Positions 13,301 through 26,299 are shown, counted from the first letter of the stretch. The stretch is DNA of 64,000 nt from Dermatemys mawii (GCA_007922305.1 ML677335.1:34739216-34803215); one strand, 5' to 3'. The notes: a model not told the origin generated them from the letters alone. Program-made: numbers and translations.

Positions 13301-14430
13301 CATCCCAACCTCCGTTATGTGCAGATCTGCTGAGACCAAGATCAAGCCTCAGAATAAACATGAGAAAATACAATAATTTAAATATATGAAAGTTTGATAT
13401 CTTTGACATTACCTTCATGAATATATATTGTAATGAGCTGCTAATTAATATACCACAAAACTGGGGTTTTTTGCAAGTTAAAATAGGAATATTAACATCT
13501 TTGTACATTTGACAACTACTGAGGTTTTTTTCACATCTATTCTAATATGCATGGGGGATTCAAAGGATTTAAGGATATTGAATATATTCATATATTAAAA
13601 TCCCATGAATCCCATTTTTACCCCTTCTCTGTACTGCCCAAATACATGTGTTATACTTTATTTTGTGTCATTCATCTTTAAATTAAATGTTCTCTGCAAT
13701 TGTTATTCACATTGGTTATTGGAGCAAACAGGACTGACGATGTATATTGCAATTTTTCAGTCCAAAACTCAAAATTCTTTGATATGGCAGAATAAATATA
13801 TGGTACATCAATCATTTATATTATACATCACCAACACCCCAATAATTTCAAAAGGCCTTTTTCATAATAGCTATGAACAATCTCTGACCTTGGAAAACTA
13901 AGCTATAGCTCAGAGCAGTTCTATTTGTAAAGTTAGCAATGGTACTTGCCAGTGCAACAGCTCTAGAACATATTGCTGTAATTATAAATACCTCATACTG
14001 TGAACAAATTTACTCACCAACACTCAGAAAGCAGTCCTCTAAATCTTAAAAATAGATCACTCTAAATTTGACGGTCGTTCATGCAGCTCAATTCATTAAT
14101 CAAGAGAAAAGGACTATCTTATGATTTATAAACAAAACCAAAACTAATTTTCTCTTAGAGGCCAAAACAATTCACTTGAGCATCTTTACAGAGAACTTAC
14201 AAGTGAAGCAGTTTATAATCGTTATGGACAGAGCTCAAGAGGTTTGGAGGTTGATTTTGGATCCCATAACCACTCAAAGATTTGGCTTTTTAGTGAAGTC
14301 TCTCCACACTGCAGAATTAGCCTTTGAAATTTGCAAGAGCAGGGTTTATTCAGGAAAACTGTGGACTTCTCGCCAAGATACTAATTGTGAGTATCACAAT
14401 TCATTTTTTGGTTTGCTCCTTATTCCAGAA
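10351..14430. other. unannotated stretch with simple repeats
   Basis: No gene recognised. Simple sequence includes an 11-base G run at 11978-11988 and an (AAAC)n run at 12913-12930. At 11190-11265, 'gatcctgagttgatctaaat' and 'cccattcacttcaaactgg' look like a degraded short foldback. Open frames near 11.5-12.2 kb overlap one another in several frames and show no domain. Confidence 0.4.
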
Positions 14431-14512
14431 GCCTACACGAGTAGATATAGGTATAGTGGCCTATCCGAGTAGATATCTGTAGGAATACTGGCCTATACGA
14501 GTAGATATCTAC
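14431..14512. repeat. three-copy minisatellite, unit about 28-32 bp
   Basis: Three successive units begin gcctacacgagtagatat (14431), gcctatccgagtagatat (14459) and gcctatacgagtagatat (14491). The unit spacings are 28 and 32 bases, and the third copy is truncated. The shared core is 'gcctaNNcgagtagatat'. Confidence 0.85.
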
Positions 14513-16430
14513 TTCCCCTGCAATGCTGTGCTGGCTGGAGGATTAAAATGAAGGGACTGAGTCAAGGCTTCATCATCCCCAACTCCTGACAAGTTGCAAT
14601 GGCCTGGGGAGGCTGCTCTCTGTGCTTTGAATGCAGGACATATAGCCCACATAATGGAGGGAGGGGCTTGCCCTATGTCCCCTTAGTCTCCTGCCTAGGT
14701 GTCTTGCAATGGCAGCAGCTTACTTGGGTGAGATCCAGATAGGGTTACACAGGAATATCTACATTTGGAGCTGGGGTGTGAATCCCACCTTGAAGGAGAT
14801 ATGCTCATGTACTAAAAACAGAATGTAGCTATGGCCACACAAGCAGCAGGATGATCGAGACACACTGAGTACGTAGTTAGGATCTCTGACAGGCACATAC
14901 TCAGGGCAGCTAGCACTGTCATAGCTACATGCTGTTTTGCGTGCTTGACAATTACCACGAGTACATCTCCTCAAGTAGAGAATCACACCGCTAGCTCCAA
15001 TGATAGACATGACCTATGTAGAGAACAAGCACAGCAATGGTGAGTAGAGGTGGGGTATAGTGTGCTTAGGGTCTATTGTGCCTTCAGGACTCACAGACAG
15101 GATGAGCCTGGTGGTTGCTGAAGTTGCAATGTTGCCAGCCTTGGCAATTTGGGGGCAACTTTTCATATGTGATCAGCAAAAAATTCAGACTTTGAGGTTG
15201 GCAGCACTGACTATGTTAACATGCACTAGGCAACTTTTAATGCACACCAGCAGTGTCCACATGGGGTAGTTAGTGTGCAAAGTGCCAGGCTGAACTAAAA
15301 TTTACACTCCTCTCATGTCAGCTAAAGCCCCATGTAGACAAGCTCTTAATACACCGTCTGTTCCTGGGAATTTATTTGAGCTGCAGCCTTGTGGTTTAAT
15401 TTGTGTCTTAGGGCCATTGTTTTTTATTGCACTACTGACACAATTTGCCTGCAGATAGTGCTCTTGTTACATATGTTTTGATACCCAAAGTGGTCTTACT
15501 GGGTTTCCCAGTCACTGATTATACACTATTTTCTGATCCCTGCTACAAGTGATTGGGAATTCCAGGTTTCAGAGAATTCCAGGGAATTCATTATTCATAA
15601 ATATTCAAGAGATACTTCTGATGTAAGCAGATCACTGAAAATACACACACAGTTCAAGTCCATGGCATACTGTGTGTGTGTGTGTATATATATATATTAG
15701 TCCAAACAGCTTGTGCACTCTGTAGCGTCACACCTCCTCTCCCAGAAACTTATATTCAGGCTTCAGCACAACACATAATAAAACAAATCCAATTCCCATG
15801 CACTATAGTGATAGTGAATAGATAATATTTTGTCCATTCCTACTTTAACACTAATTAGTAGGAAATTCTCTTGATACGAGCACATGAACACAACCCTCAT
15901 TGGCATTAGTGGGGACTGTAAAAGTACACAGCCCCAAAGTATAGTTAGATGACTGAATGGATGGATGGGTATTTTAAGAGATGAAAACTTTCCAACAATT
16001 AACTTATCAGCTGCCTGATCCTCAAAGGCATTGTGTTAGGAAAGACTCTTCATTAGTTTAACGTCAGGAATGAATTTAGCCTATGTTTGGAAGCTGATAT
16101 TAAAAAAAGAAAACCTCATACTACATGACTGAACTCAATCATAAAAGAAATAAGGTGATACTTAATACAGACAACTGTATTTTTGTTTGTTTGTTGTGCC
16201 TGTATTTTGATCATCTTTAATATGTGTCCTAATATGTTTTCAAAGAAAATTAACTTAACTTGGATGAAATGCAAAGAGAGCAGCAGAGCTAACAAACTGA
16301 GGTTATCATTTAACTCCTTACGAGACTCTGATGTACCTATTAAATTGTATATGGACGATTCCATGTGTGCTGTCAGCAGGCCATAACACATGTAATTTGC
16401 TTGTGCATTACATAATTAAGGTGGAACACT
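14513..16430. other. unannotated stretch with one microsatellite
   Basis: No gene recognised. A (TG)7 run passes directly into a (TA)n run at 15671-15697. Short frames on both strands lack any domain. Confidence 0.4.
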
Positions 16431-16432
16431 AT

Positions 16433-16679
16433 GGTCCAGATTTTTAAGGGCATTCAGTAGATACTGTGATCAGTGCTGCAACACCTAACTGATTTAGGAG
16501 CCAAAGTCTCACTGTCAAAAGTGAATTAGGCACTTAGTGCTCTAAATCTCATTGACAGTTGGTGGGGTTTTAGCTCCCAAGTATCTAAATCACTTTTGAA
16601 AGAGACAGAGGCCTAAATCAGTTAGGTATTGCAACACTCACCACAGCGTCTACCACATACCTTTAAAAATCTGGGCCTA
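16433..16679. repeat. 247-bp foldback (palindromic) transposable element
   Basis: Almost the whole element is an inverted repeat. The left end 'ggtccagatttttaaggg' pairs with the right end 'ctttaaaaatctgggcc'. 'cacctaactgatttagg' (16482-16498) pairs with 'cctaaatcagttaggta' (16612-16628). 'cactgtcaaaagtgaatta' pairs in part with 'taaatcacttttgaaagag'. The centre is near 16556. A possible 3-base flank duplication is tat on both sides. It encodes no protein and is best described as a MITE-like foldback. Confidence 0.8.
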
Positions 16680-17196
16680 TTTTTTTACCTTCCGCCTCCC
16701 TTCAAGTTTACTCAGAAATGCCAGTAGTCACTAACATTGTAGTAAGACATTGCATAATAAAACCTTTGAAAATTCTAAGAATTGTAGCAAGCCTAACATG
16801 CATACTTTATAATGAAAGATATCAGAACGCAGCAAGGCTGTTAGTGAACAAACTAAACAGTTAGGAGATAACTTACATAATAATCATCTCTTAATTCAGA
16901 ATTTATTTGGTTGACAAGTAGACTGAAAATATTATGCAGTTTAACTGCATCTTTCTCCCCACTTGCATTGGTGTGCCACACTTCAAATATGGGCACTGTG
17001 AAAAAGCAATTTCCTCTGGAGTCAGAATTAGTGCTGCATCGTGAATTATTGAATCAGTTGTCGCTTAGTGATGCGGTATACACTCTTCCATACCAAAAGG
17101 CTGAACGCATTCCCTTCTACAATATCCTAGTTTCCCCATATGTAACACAGTATGCTGGTATGATGCCATCTGATTGGATACATGTTATTCTTACCT

Positions 17197-17313
17197 AGGT
17201 TTGCCAACCCTCAAGGATTGTCCTGGAATCTCTAGGAATTAAAGATATCTTTAATTAAAGATTGTCATGTGATGAAATCTCCAGGAATTCATCCAACCAA
17301 AGTTGGCAACCTT
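17197..17313. mobile_element. short MITE-like element, about 117 bp
   Basis: The ends aggtttgccaacc and gttggcaacctta are inverted copies of AGGTTGCCAAC-type termini. Inside are related words 'tcctggaatctctaggaatt' and 'aatctccaggaatt', and the palindrome tctttaattaaaga. I recognise this as a common small repeat in turtle DNA. The target-site duplication is unclear. Confidence 0.65.
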
Positions 17314-17319
17314 ATTTTT

Positions 17320-20300
17320 ACAGGACTAGCAATGCCCACTTGCTTAACTGGAGAAATTAGTTATGAAAGGAAAATTACTTCTAAATTCAGGGTCTTCTTT
17401 TAGTAATTTCCTCGAGGCAACAAATGTTTTCAAACCTAAGAACTGAGTGCTAGATTTTCTTTAGGCCCAGTGTCCCTGCTTGCACATGTAAATTATGCCT
17501 ATAAAACGAGTACATGATTCCATGTATATAAAACTTGATTGGTTTTGTTAGCTCACCCACAACTGAACTTCAGGTGCAAACATGGAAGTGTATATTTTAT
17601 GAGTGCAATTTGCACCAGACAGGGAGCTTGTTTCTTAACAAATTCATCAAAACAAAAACCATGGCCCCTTCTATAACTTAAATTCATAATCTATTTTTAA
17701 CACTAGAAATGCTCTTTATGGTAAGAGTATTTCCTTCTTATCAATTCAGAATTGCTCTCCTAGGGCTGGATTCCGCACCACTGAGTTCAGCGGTAGTTCT
17801 GCTATTGACATTAATAAGGATAGTAGGATCAAGCCCTTGATTTCCAGAACCCTCCATAGGCTTGCTAAATCCTCTCTGTTCTTATATCCTTACCCTCCCA
17901 ATCAGAGTACATCTGTCTTCCTATATGAAACATTATTCAAGATCTCTCACTCTTACCTCTTAGCATTCATCTCTGTTGAGCATTTTGATTTACATTCCCT
18001 GTCTTCTTCAAGGGATGGCCAAGCAAACCTATCCTGCCAGTCCAATCAAGAAACCTTTTTGGAGGCAGATCAACTGGGTCCACATATCTGCCACATTAAA
18101 ATGCAGAAGACACTCTGGAATTTTCCTCCAGGTGTGGATGGCTGTGTTGGGATATCCTGACATGCAGACACTGTCGCCTTATGCTCCACAAGAATTATTA
18201 ATCTCACAAGCTGTGTCAACTTGGCAGTGCCATATGGGTTACAAACTCCAGACTGGCTGAAACTTTAAAGTGGGAATTCAGAAGTACAGTTAGAGAGACT
18301 AGAAGGTTCCACTGTATCATAGTAGGGAATTGGGCTACCAGACTGCCTCCATAACAGGAATCTTTCTCTCTGTTCCACTGGGAGCAGGCACTGAAGAGAT
18401 GATGGGATTCTTGAATGCATGAGGGGTCCTTTCACTAATATAGGACTACAGTACCATGCAGCCACCTCCTGAGTGCCCACTTGTGATCAGAGGTCACACT
18501 ATAGCACCTTGCTTCTGTGTCAGCCCTCCCCACCCTGAAGAACTCAGCATTCAAACAATCCCCACAAGGCATCCCATCTATTTAGTCCACTGGGTACACA
18601 CTAGTCCTGTCACCTCCCAACTCCATTTCAGTCTTTATATTCCCCAATAGCTGAAAGAACAGTCTTGCAAAACAGAACACATACTATCACCATCTTCACT
18701 TTCACTTTCAATAGATACAGCTCGCTTCTCCCCACTCAGGATGTGTCTACTTCCCAGTACTTGGAATAATGGAGTTTATCCTTCTCCACAGGTCTTTCCA
18801 AATAAGCCTTTGCCATGTCGCCTCTGTTACTCGGGCAGGTTCTCTCCCAGGCCTCCCTGCCTGAAGAGCTCTCTTCATTCACTCCTGCTTTTTGCCCTTT
18901 TCCAGAGCCTTCTTGCTCCCTAAAGACCTAGCTGCAGTTTCCTGGGCTTCTGCAGCTTACTATCAGGCTTCCTATGTCTGTCAGTCTCAACTCCTCTCTC
19001 AACCAAGCACCCAACTGTCTGCAATTTTTAATATTGGGATCACTTGATTCAGCCCAGGTGCAGCTTATACTGTAATCAGGACTGGCTAAGCCACCCTGTA
19101 ACAAGACCATAAAGAACAAGTTTATAGACTGCTAGCTTCCACTTCACCCTATCCCCACTGTGAAAAGAGGTAGGAACCAGATGCATGGGCTATGGTGGGC
19201 AGCTCAGAGATTCACTTTTGACTGCTTAGCCAAACCATCTGAAGTTTCCTCACCACCAACTGTGTTGCACAAAATTCAGCATCAGAAAATATTTTAAAGT
19301 CACATACACATGTTTAGGATTCATTCCAAGGAACAAAAAGCAGGAGCAGATTAACTTTTTTAAAAAAATAAGTATCCTGTTTCAAGCAAATGAATAAGGG
19401 AGGAGAAAACAAAGGAAATGTGATGTAGGAAGCAAATTGTTTCTAAATGGGATGCTTTTCTAAGACTTCTGTGTAGCATCAGCACCTCTTTAAATATTAT
19501 TGATCACTCTGGTTGCTCTTACACAGAATACCCATTTATCAGAGACACCTTTACCTCGTAGAACATATTGAGAGTCCTGTCTTTTTTGCAAATACAATTA
19601 ACAGAAAATAAAACAAAAAAACTTACCACACTGCACCAGCTCCTGCCTCTGCTGTCCTGCAGGGCAGAGCAAAAGTACATGCTCCAAGCGTTGTGACCTG
19701 CCAGCTGGAGTTACACCACTACTCAGATTTGGCCTGGACACGCCTCCTTCATGATGAGGGAGGAGGAGAAATGGGCAAATTGGAGTGAGTGGTGTTGCAA
19801 ACTGGAACATGGGGTCACAGCACCACTCGCTCATATTTAGCCCAGCTACCCTCTGTCACAAAAACCAGAGCAGGGAACTGGGCCCAGTGCCACAGGAAAG
19901 GACTCACCGCTGTGGTCTCACTCTGAAACCTGCCCTTCCCCCATCGGGCCTTACTACACTCACAAGGGCAGGACTTGATACACACCCCAAAGTCTCCTAT
20001 CCCCCCTAGTGTCAGGACCCAACTCTCCTTCCCTACTCCAACCCCACAGATAATATGAAATACAAAGTAGCCAAGGGAGATTTATAAGTGGGGCAAAACC
20101 TTCTCCCTGCTGCCAATGTATAGGGCATACATATACACCCACACACACAATTCTCAGAGGTTTTATCAGCCCCTTGGAGCTGTTGGAAGCCAACATAATA
20201 TAGAGCAGCCGAGCAGACTTCATTTTACTCCAACTAATACCAGTATGCTGGCTCAGCACAGAGCCAGTCTAGAATGAGAGAAGTACAAAATAAGCATTAT

Positions 20301-21580
20301 GCCCCCTTGGGTCAAAAATTACAGAGTTTGATTCTCCTGTCACTTACACTTGTGCAAATGACTGAAATCAGTGTAATTATACTAGTGTAAAACATGCATA
20401 AATGAAAAGACAACCACGACCATTTCATTTAAAGAGTAAGTAATTTGCCACATAGTGGACCCAAGTTCACCTGAGGTTTGATGTATCTGAGGTTTGAGAT
20501 ATATGGATTGTTTATTATGCAATGCCCACTAACATTCATAGGAAATGTAGCCCTCAAGTTGCCAGTGCAATACCTAATATGAAACCTAGAAACAACTGCA
20601 CTTGATTCACATAATCAAACCTTGATTCAACCTGGAATAAATGACTGATTAACTAACTAGTTTACATTTCAAAATGAAGCTTGTGCTCATTAAATTAAAA
20701 ATCTGAAATACAAGTCACCTTATGTATAGGGAAGGCAACACAGCGTTATTTTGGACTATATAATGTGAGTAACTATGTTTTAAAAAGAAACCAAAATACA
20801 GTGATAATCTTCAGAAAAAAACTAGTGGAAACTGTGTATGGCTGTATTATACTGGAACTAAAAATATCAATTATGTTTGAGTTTTGTAAGTGCAGGGTAT
20901 TTGTTTTGGGAAATCAGTAAGGAGAATTCCAAATATTTAAAACAATATTACAAGATCCATGGATTAGACAGGCTGGGGAAGAAATTGTACTATTAGTCTT
21001 TTAGCATGTCAGTCTGTGGTGTATCTCTTCTCTAACCTTTTAAACTTTGTGGTCATCACCTTACTGTTCCATCTATTACTTGCTTGTTTTTGTGGTCAAC
21101 CTTCCCTCCCTCCTGCCATCAAATCGTTCCTCCCATCTCTCCTTTCAATGTCATGTAGTTGTAAGATGAGAGATTTTGGTGCAGTCCCCTGGGGTTAGCT
21201 GATGAGAGCATACCATATGTTTCTTGCCTTCTTCAGAGATTACTATGTGTTATATCTACTGGCTGACTCCCCCAAAACAATTTCAGATTTCTTTAAATTA
21301 TACTGGCAGATTGCTAATGAGCCATTTTGGCAACTGCCACATTTTAGTGATATTTATTAAATTGTTATGAGGCATGAAATGGTGTGTCTTTCTCTCTCTC
21401 TCAAACAAGGAGTGGAAGGTTAGATGGTTTAGCTATGCTGTGCAAATATCTCATTACAGATGATTTCTTTTGTGCAATATGTCTGAAATTCTACTTCTAT
21501 AGCATTATTTAACATAAAAACACAAGAAAATGTCTTACAGTGACTTTTTAAGCAGCATAAATTCTGAATCTAGATTGATT
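17320..21580. other. unannotated stretch
   Basis: No exon or RNA gene recognised. At 20325-20390, 'gattctcctgtcacttac' with 'atcagtgtaattatactagt' resembles a degraded foldback seen elsewhere. The remaining short frames have no domain character. Confidence 0.4.
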
Positions 21581-21582
21581 TT

Positions 21583-21715
21583 GAGTCCAGAGGGACAATT
21601 ATGATCAACTAGTTTGACCTCTTGTGTAACACAAACCATAGATTCTGGAGTTCAAGCCATTAAAAGTCAAAATTTGATAACAGTTGTCAAACTGGCTATT
21701 CTAATTCCATGTTGG
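21583..21715 (-). mobile_element. CR1 LINE 3' end, short fragment
   Basis: The plus strand shows 'gtccagagggacaattatga', 'caactagtttgacctcttg' and 'gtaacacaaaccatag', the antisense of a CR1 3' end, so the element lies on the minus strand. It is truncated after about 130 bases. Confidence 0.6.
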
Positions 21716-22224
21716 GAGAGAGGCATTAACAAAAATGTCTTAACAAAATGTCTAATTTGACTATGCAGTAATCATCCAAGAGGAGTGATGAAAATTCTGT
21801 CCCTGGAGTTATTGGGCTAAATTCTGATTTCTGTCACACCTTTATAAATCTAGACTAACACAGTTATTGTATTCTGGTTTTAAAATGCCATAAAAGACAA
21901 TTTTATCAAATTATATTCAAAAGTAGACTGAACATTATCCTCATTAAATGTACAATAGAACTATATCCAGCAGTGGCAGGGAGATCTATAATGTGGATGT
22001 GGATGCCTAGGAGTCTACGACAAATCAGCTAATATTAATTTTACATCTATGTTAGTTGGCAAAAGAGTTGATATCTTAATATCTATTACATCTGTTGTAT
22101 GAAGTCACTTTTAAATTAAGCATGAAGTGGACAAATAATCTCTATTTTTCCATTCTAATCTGCTTCTTTAAATTGAAGCCCTTCCCCCAGTGACTGATTA
22201 TTGGAATGAGCTAATTAACATGCC

Positions 22225-22885
22225 CATATATGGTAATTTCTCATCATCATCGGTGATCCCTCAATCAAGGATGATCTCTACCACAGATTTACACAAGTCC
22301 TGAGATATCTCAGGAGTCCAATACAGGAAACAGAGATCCATCTGCAGTAGGTACAGACATTTCATGGCAAGTCAACTGCCTGCTGCTAGAAATTTTTCTT
22401 TTTCCTTCCTTCTCTCTCTTTTCAGTTTCAAGGGCAGGCACTTCTCCTCAAATGAAGCCATTGCCTAATGGAGAATGTGATGCCATTGAGGTTGGTTGGT
22501 GGCTTGTTGCTCCCAGCTTGTGATGTCCATATCAGTTTTCTTGAGATACACTTTCAGTGTGTCTTTGTAGCATGTCCTCTGACCACCATAGGATCTCTGA
22601 CCATGGGTGAGCTGAGAGTAGAGGACTTGTTTTGGGAGACAAGAGTCTGGCATCCACATACAATGTCCAGCCCAGTGAAGTTGGTGCATGAGGATCATTG
22701 CTTCAGTGCTGGTGACATTGGCTTCAGTAAGAGTGCTGGCGTTAGTACAGTGATCTTCCCAATGGACGTGAAGGATCTTCCAGAGGCATCATTGGTGGTA
22801 CCTCTCCAGATTCTTGAGGTGCTCTTGATAGGTCACTCCGATTTTGCATCCGTAAAGGAGTGTAGGAATAACAATCTCTATGGTC
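22225..22885 (-). pseudogene. non-LTR retrotransposon, reverse-transcriptase C-terminal remnant
   Basis: Read from about 22880 down to 22465 on the minus strand. The translation contains TLLYGCK, then HLKNLERYHQ, a stop, CLWKILHVHWEDHCTN, and the block HQLHWAGHCMWMPDSCLPKQ followed by a GGQRTCYKDTLK segment. This is the region after the polymerase palm found in many RTE- or Jockey-like non-LTR elements (typical pattern LRWAGH.xRM.DxRLPKQ). The in-frame TGA in 'HQ*CL' stands where arginine is usual, which suggests CGA to TGA decay. The polymerase core and 5' part are absent. The long plus-strand open frame over the same bases is its shadow. The sequence down to about 22225 may be its 3' tail. 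Confidence 0.75.
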
Positions 22886-22886
22886 T

Positions 22887-23010
22887 GGAGGTTAGGGGTA
22901 GTCACTTGGGAGATCCAAGTTCAAGCCCCTGTTCTGAATCAGACAGATCAGGAGCTTAAACCTGGATCTCCACATCCCAGGTGTGTGCACTGGGCTACTG
23001 GCTAGTTGAG
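22887..23010. repeat. palindromic tRNA-like repeat
   Basis: The left arm 'gagatccaagttcaagcccc' and the right arm 'gagcttaaacctggatctcc' are inverted copies. Each arm, read outside-in, has a GTTCAA-type tRNA B-box. They surround a centre 'gttctgaatcagacagatca'. The outer parts also pair (gtcacttggg with cccaggtgtg). It directly abuts the decayed reverse transcriptase. Likely a tRNA-derived foldback rather than a tRNA gene: no cloverleaf could be drawn. Confidence 0.6.
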
Positions 23011-23019
23011 GGTGGATCA

Positions 23020-23925
23020 CTCCGCCCCCCTCCCACAAAAAAGTCTAATTTTTGTTCCAATGTGGAACAACAACAAATTTCAAACCTTCTTTTTTCCTCC
23101 TCAAAAAATAGTTTGTTTTTGAGCCAGTGCACACTGATATATATGGCCTGTCAATTGGAAACTGCAGATGCTTTTACCTCTCAAAATCGGGTCAGTAGAT
23201 TTTAGTTTAAATTATTTTCTTCCCTGAAAGTTTGAATTGAAATTAAAAGCACATGAGATATTGGAACTGTGCAAGCAATTGGAACTGTATCCTGATCCAG
23301 GTCAGACTATTGTCATAAAAGTCTAGATGATGTAGTCCTTAAAAGCCCAGTCCTGCAAACATATTCATTTAAGTAGTCTCATCGTTCTTGATGTTCCTTG
23401 TGTCAGTTTCTATATGACAATTCTTGTCCCTTTGATGGTCCTAAATTTACTAACATATATGTTTTCTGGTATTTAAACTACAAATGGACTGTGGAGTTAA
23501 TCTTTCCTTTTAGCATTTTTTAGCAGGGTTTTCTGATCATTTCTGACGTGACTATCTTTCTGTAAAAGGACTACATTGGATCTCATTTGGGCAACTGATA
23601 CCATAAGTAATTGTATCATTTGTGAATAGTTCACAAAGCAGAAATTTCACTTCTCACACGTCTCAGCTCTAGAAAATCTTTTTTCAAAGTCATTCTCTTT
23701 CTAGTTACTGCATTCCATTAAGACTTAACTGAGAAAAAATATTGAACTGAGTGAAAAGGACACTTAATGACTTCCATTATACGAGAAACGGTGTCTTTGA
23801 AATGTAATTACAGCATATAGAGGATTACATAAATATTTCAGTGTAGCTAAAGTGTAAATACCACTTTAAGAAATACAAAGGAAATAATTTGACAATCTAT
23901 CTTTTAAGAAGCAGAAAAAATACTT
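23020..23925. other. unannotated AT-rich stretch
   Basis: No gene or clear repeat recognised. Confidence 0.4.
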
Positions 23926-23929
23926 CCAC

Positions 23930-24030
23930 AATAATAATTCTTAGTGCTTTTCATCTCCAAACTTGTTTATAAAATAATTTTATATAACCCCTGTGAGCTG
24001 GTAAATAAGTTTTATTCCTCTTGACATCCA
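23930..24030 (-). repeat. SINE fragment (MIR/CORE-like tail region)
   Basis: The plus strand reads 'cttagtgcttttcatctcca' and later 'cctgtgagctggtaaataag', matching the antisense of the SINE type also seen at 63288-63510. Heavily diverged. Confidence 0.4.
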
Positions 24031-24034
24031 GGCT

Positions 24035-25780
24035 CAACTTACTATTATCAACTGAACTAGAAAGTAACTTAAAAAAACATTTCTAATCCAATTGAAGTGT
24101 TTGTTATGAAACATTATTTTGTCCTTTTCAGTCCACTGAACTGCTGCTACAAGACTTTGGATCAAATTATCTCTAAATCACTTGCCCTCTGTGCTCTACT
24201 GAACTTTTTCATTCCTAGGCTCTGATGTAAATGATGTGCTTCTGATGTAAATAATGTAAATTACTGTAAAGAGGGAGCCCTATGAATTAGGGTACATGTT
24301 GAACTTCCACCTTCTCCTAACAGTTGGTGAGCAGAAGCATAGAACAAGACTTATGTGCTAATTAAGTGCCTTATAAGTCCTTACAATAAGATTTAAGCAA
24401 GATTCAAGTGAGGCACAGTCATTATACTGTCCCTCTGCACAAGGTTGAATTTCACCCAATATTACTATGTAGTAACAACCAAATATTAGCTCTTTATTAC
24501 TGGAAGAAAGATGATCCATTTGACTTCTGAACAGAAGAGTTAGCCACTTTTAATAAAAGTATATCTATAGTTACAAAATGCTGAATGGGAGTGAGCCACA
24601 CAATGCCTACTAAAGAGAGTGTGAGGTGTGTGGCTAAGGGCTTGATCCTGAGAGTTGTCTGGTTCCAATATAGCTCATAATGAGACTAATGGGAGCTATA
24701 GCCAATCAGCATTTATCAGGACCCTGAACCTGGTGCATTTGGGATTTAGACTCTGGTTTGTGTAAAAGAATAGCCATATGGAAGAAGAAAACATTTTAAA
24801 AAAGACTAAATTATCAGAAACATGATTCATCACTAATTGCACTGAATTCCGAACTAGAAACTGGCCTCAGAAGATGGCTAAAACTTAGGTCCTTAATATT
24901 TTTCCTGTACTCAGTTTCTCAATTCTCGTATTAATAAACTCTGAACACTGACTTAATTATCTTACAGGCTCTTTTGAAACTGTAATTTATCACTTTATTT
25001 TCTGATGGTTTTGGTCAAGATAACCTTATCCTGTGATAGTATTTCTATTCCTCATTTTGACAACACTGCATGGTTATAAATGTACTTTCTTTCCATATTG
25101 CATCTTTAAAACAAACAAAACATAGTTCTCTGTTTACTGCAGTAAGTTATTTTTACATTGTTTTCTTTATGAGATTAGCCATCAATTATGAAGTAATAGG
25201 TAACTAATTCCATCACTATTTTTTTAAAAAACCCTCTGGGCTTGCATTACAAAGACTAACAGGGATTTTTATCCTTCCAAAATTAGCATTTGCTATTATG
25301 TCTCAAATATTCTGAGATATATAACTCTTGTATGATTTGTATGCTCATATTTTAAAATCCTACTCATTATTTCAAAATACACTAAATGCAATATCTTCAG
25401 ATATCCCACAGTGTTAGAATAACTGTTTAAGCAAAATGTCTGGAACCATCAATCAGAATGAATAGTTATGCTCAAGCAAATGTATTCTGTTCTGTTCTCT
25501 TCACAGGTATTATGCATTTCTTAGAGGAAGAGGACATCTGAGATGTGCATTTGAAAGAGAAAAACAGATGAACCTAAAGAAAGAACAAAGTCTTTTTTTT
25601 CTCTCCACGGGTGTTTACTGATCCTCAGATTTACATGGTGAGTGGCTGATCCTCAGCCGAAACCAAGGACTACATAGCATACTTGAGGATTGGTGGCACA
25701 ACGCTTCCCTTTGTACTTCCTCCATCCTGCGTCAGGAAGAGTACTAAAGGCTGAAAGCACAGCTGCAATAGAGCTACACT
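24035..25780. other. unannotated AT-rich stretch
   Basis: No gene recognised. At 24641-24712 'cttgatcctgag' and 'tttatcaggaccctg' form a weak foldback. A short direct repeat of 'gatgtaaatgatgt' type lies near 24230-24265. Confidence 0.4.
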
Positions 25781-25782
25781 AA

Positions 25783-25915
25783 GGGTATGTCAACACTCAC
25801 TTCATGTGTACGTGCACACATCTGCAGCACATGTAAACATGCCTGAGCTAGCTTGAGCTATTTCACATACTGATGGCAGTTAAGCCGCATCAGCACAGGC
25901 TATACAAACCTGATC
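25783..25915. mobile_element. probable MITE, GGGTATGTCAACACT terminus
   Basis: The left terminus GGGTATGTCAACACTCAC, preceded by ctaa, resembles the ends of the foldbacks at 55625 and 52360 (G-rich start, TATGTCTACAC type). The right end is not clear, so the end coordinate is a guess. Confidence 0.4.
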
Positions 25916-26299
25916 AGGACCTGAACTGAAGCCTCTGCTGCTGCATCATCACTACTATCGATAGGTAAAACCACTAGATTACAGCTAAATACCCTGAGTG
26001 CAATACAGAGATATCTAACGAGCTCTAACAACATACTAGATGAACCAATACAAATCAGTGGGCTGCAGGGCGATCCTGGTTCATGCCTCCTCTTTCCAAA
26101 GGGGTGGTAGCATAGAAGCAATTCTTTTTTAATAATTCCAAACATTTTTTTCTGTTAGAAATAGAATTCAGAACTTTACATGACGCATTAATTATAAAAT
26201 TTGAGCTACTTTCTTAGGACCCAATCCCACTAAGATTTTTGCACATGCATACCTTTAAAATCATGAACAGTCCCATTTAACTCAGGATCAGGTCTTAGA

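Noticed and set aside
22468..22959. 163-codon plus-strand open frame
   Set aside because: It is the antisense of the reverse-transcriptase remnant, whose minus-strand translation has clear family motifs.
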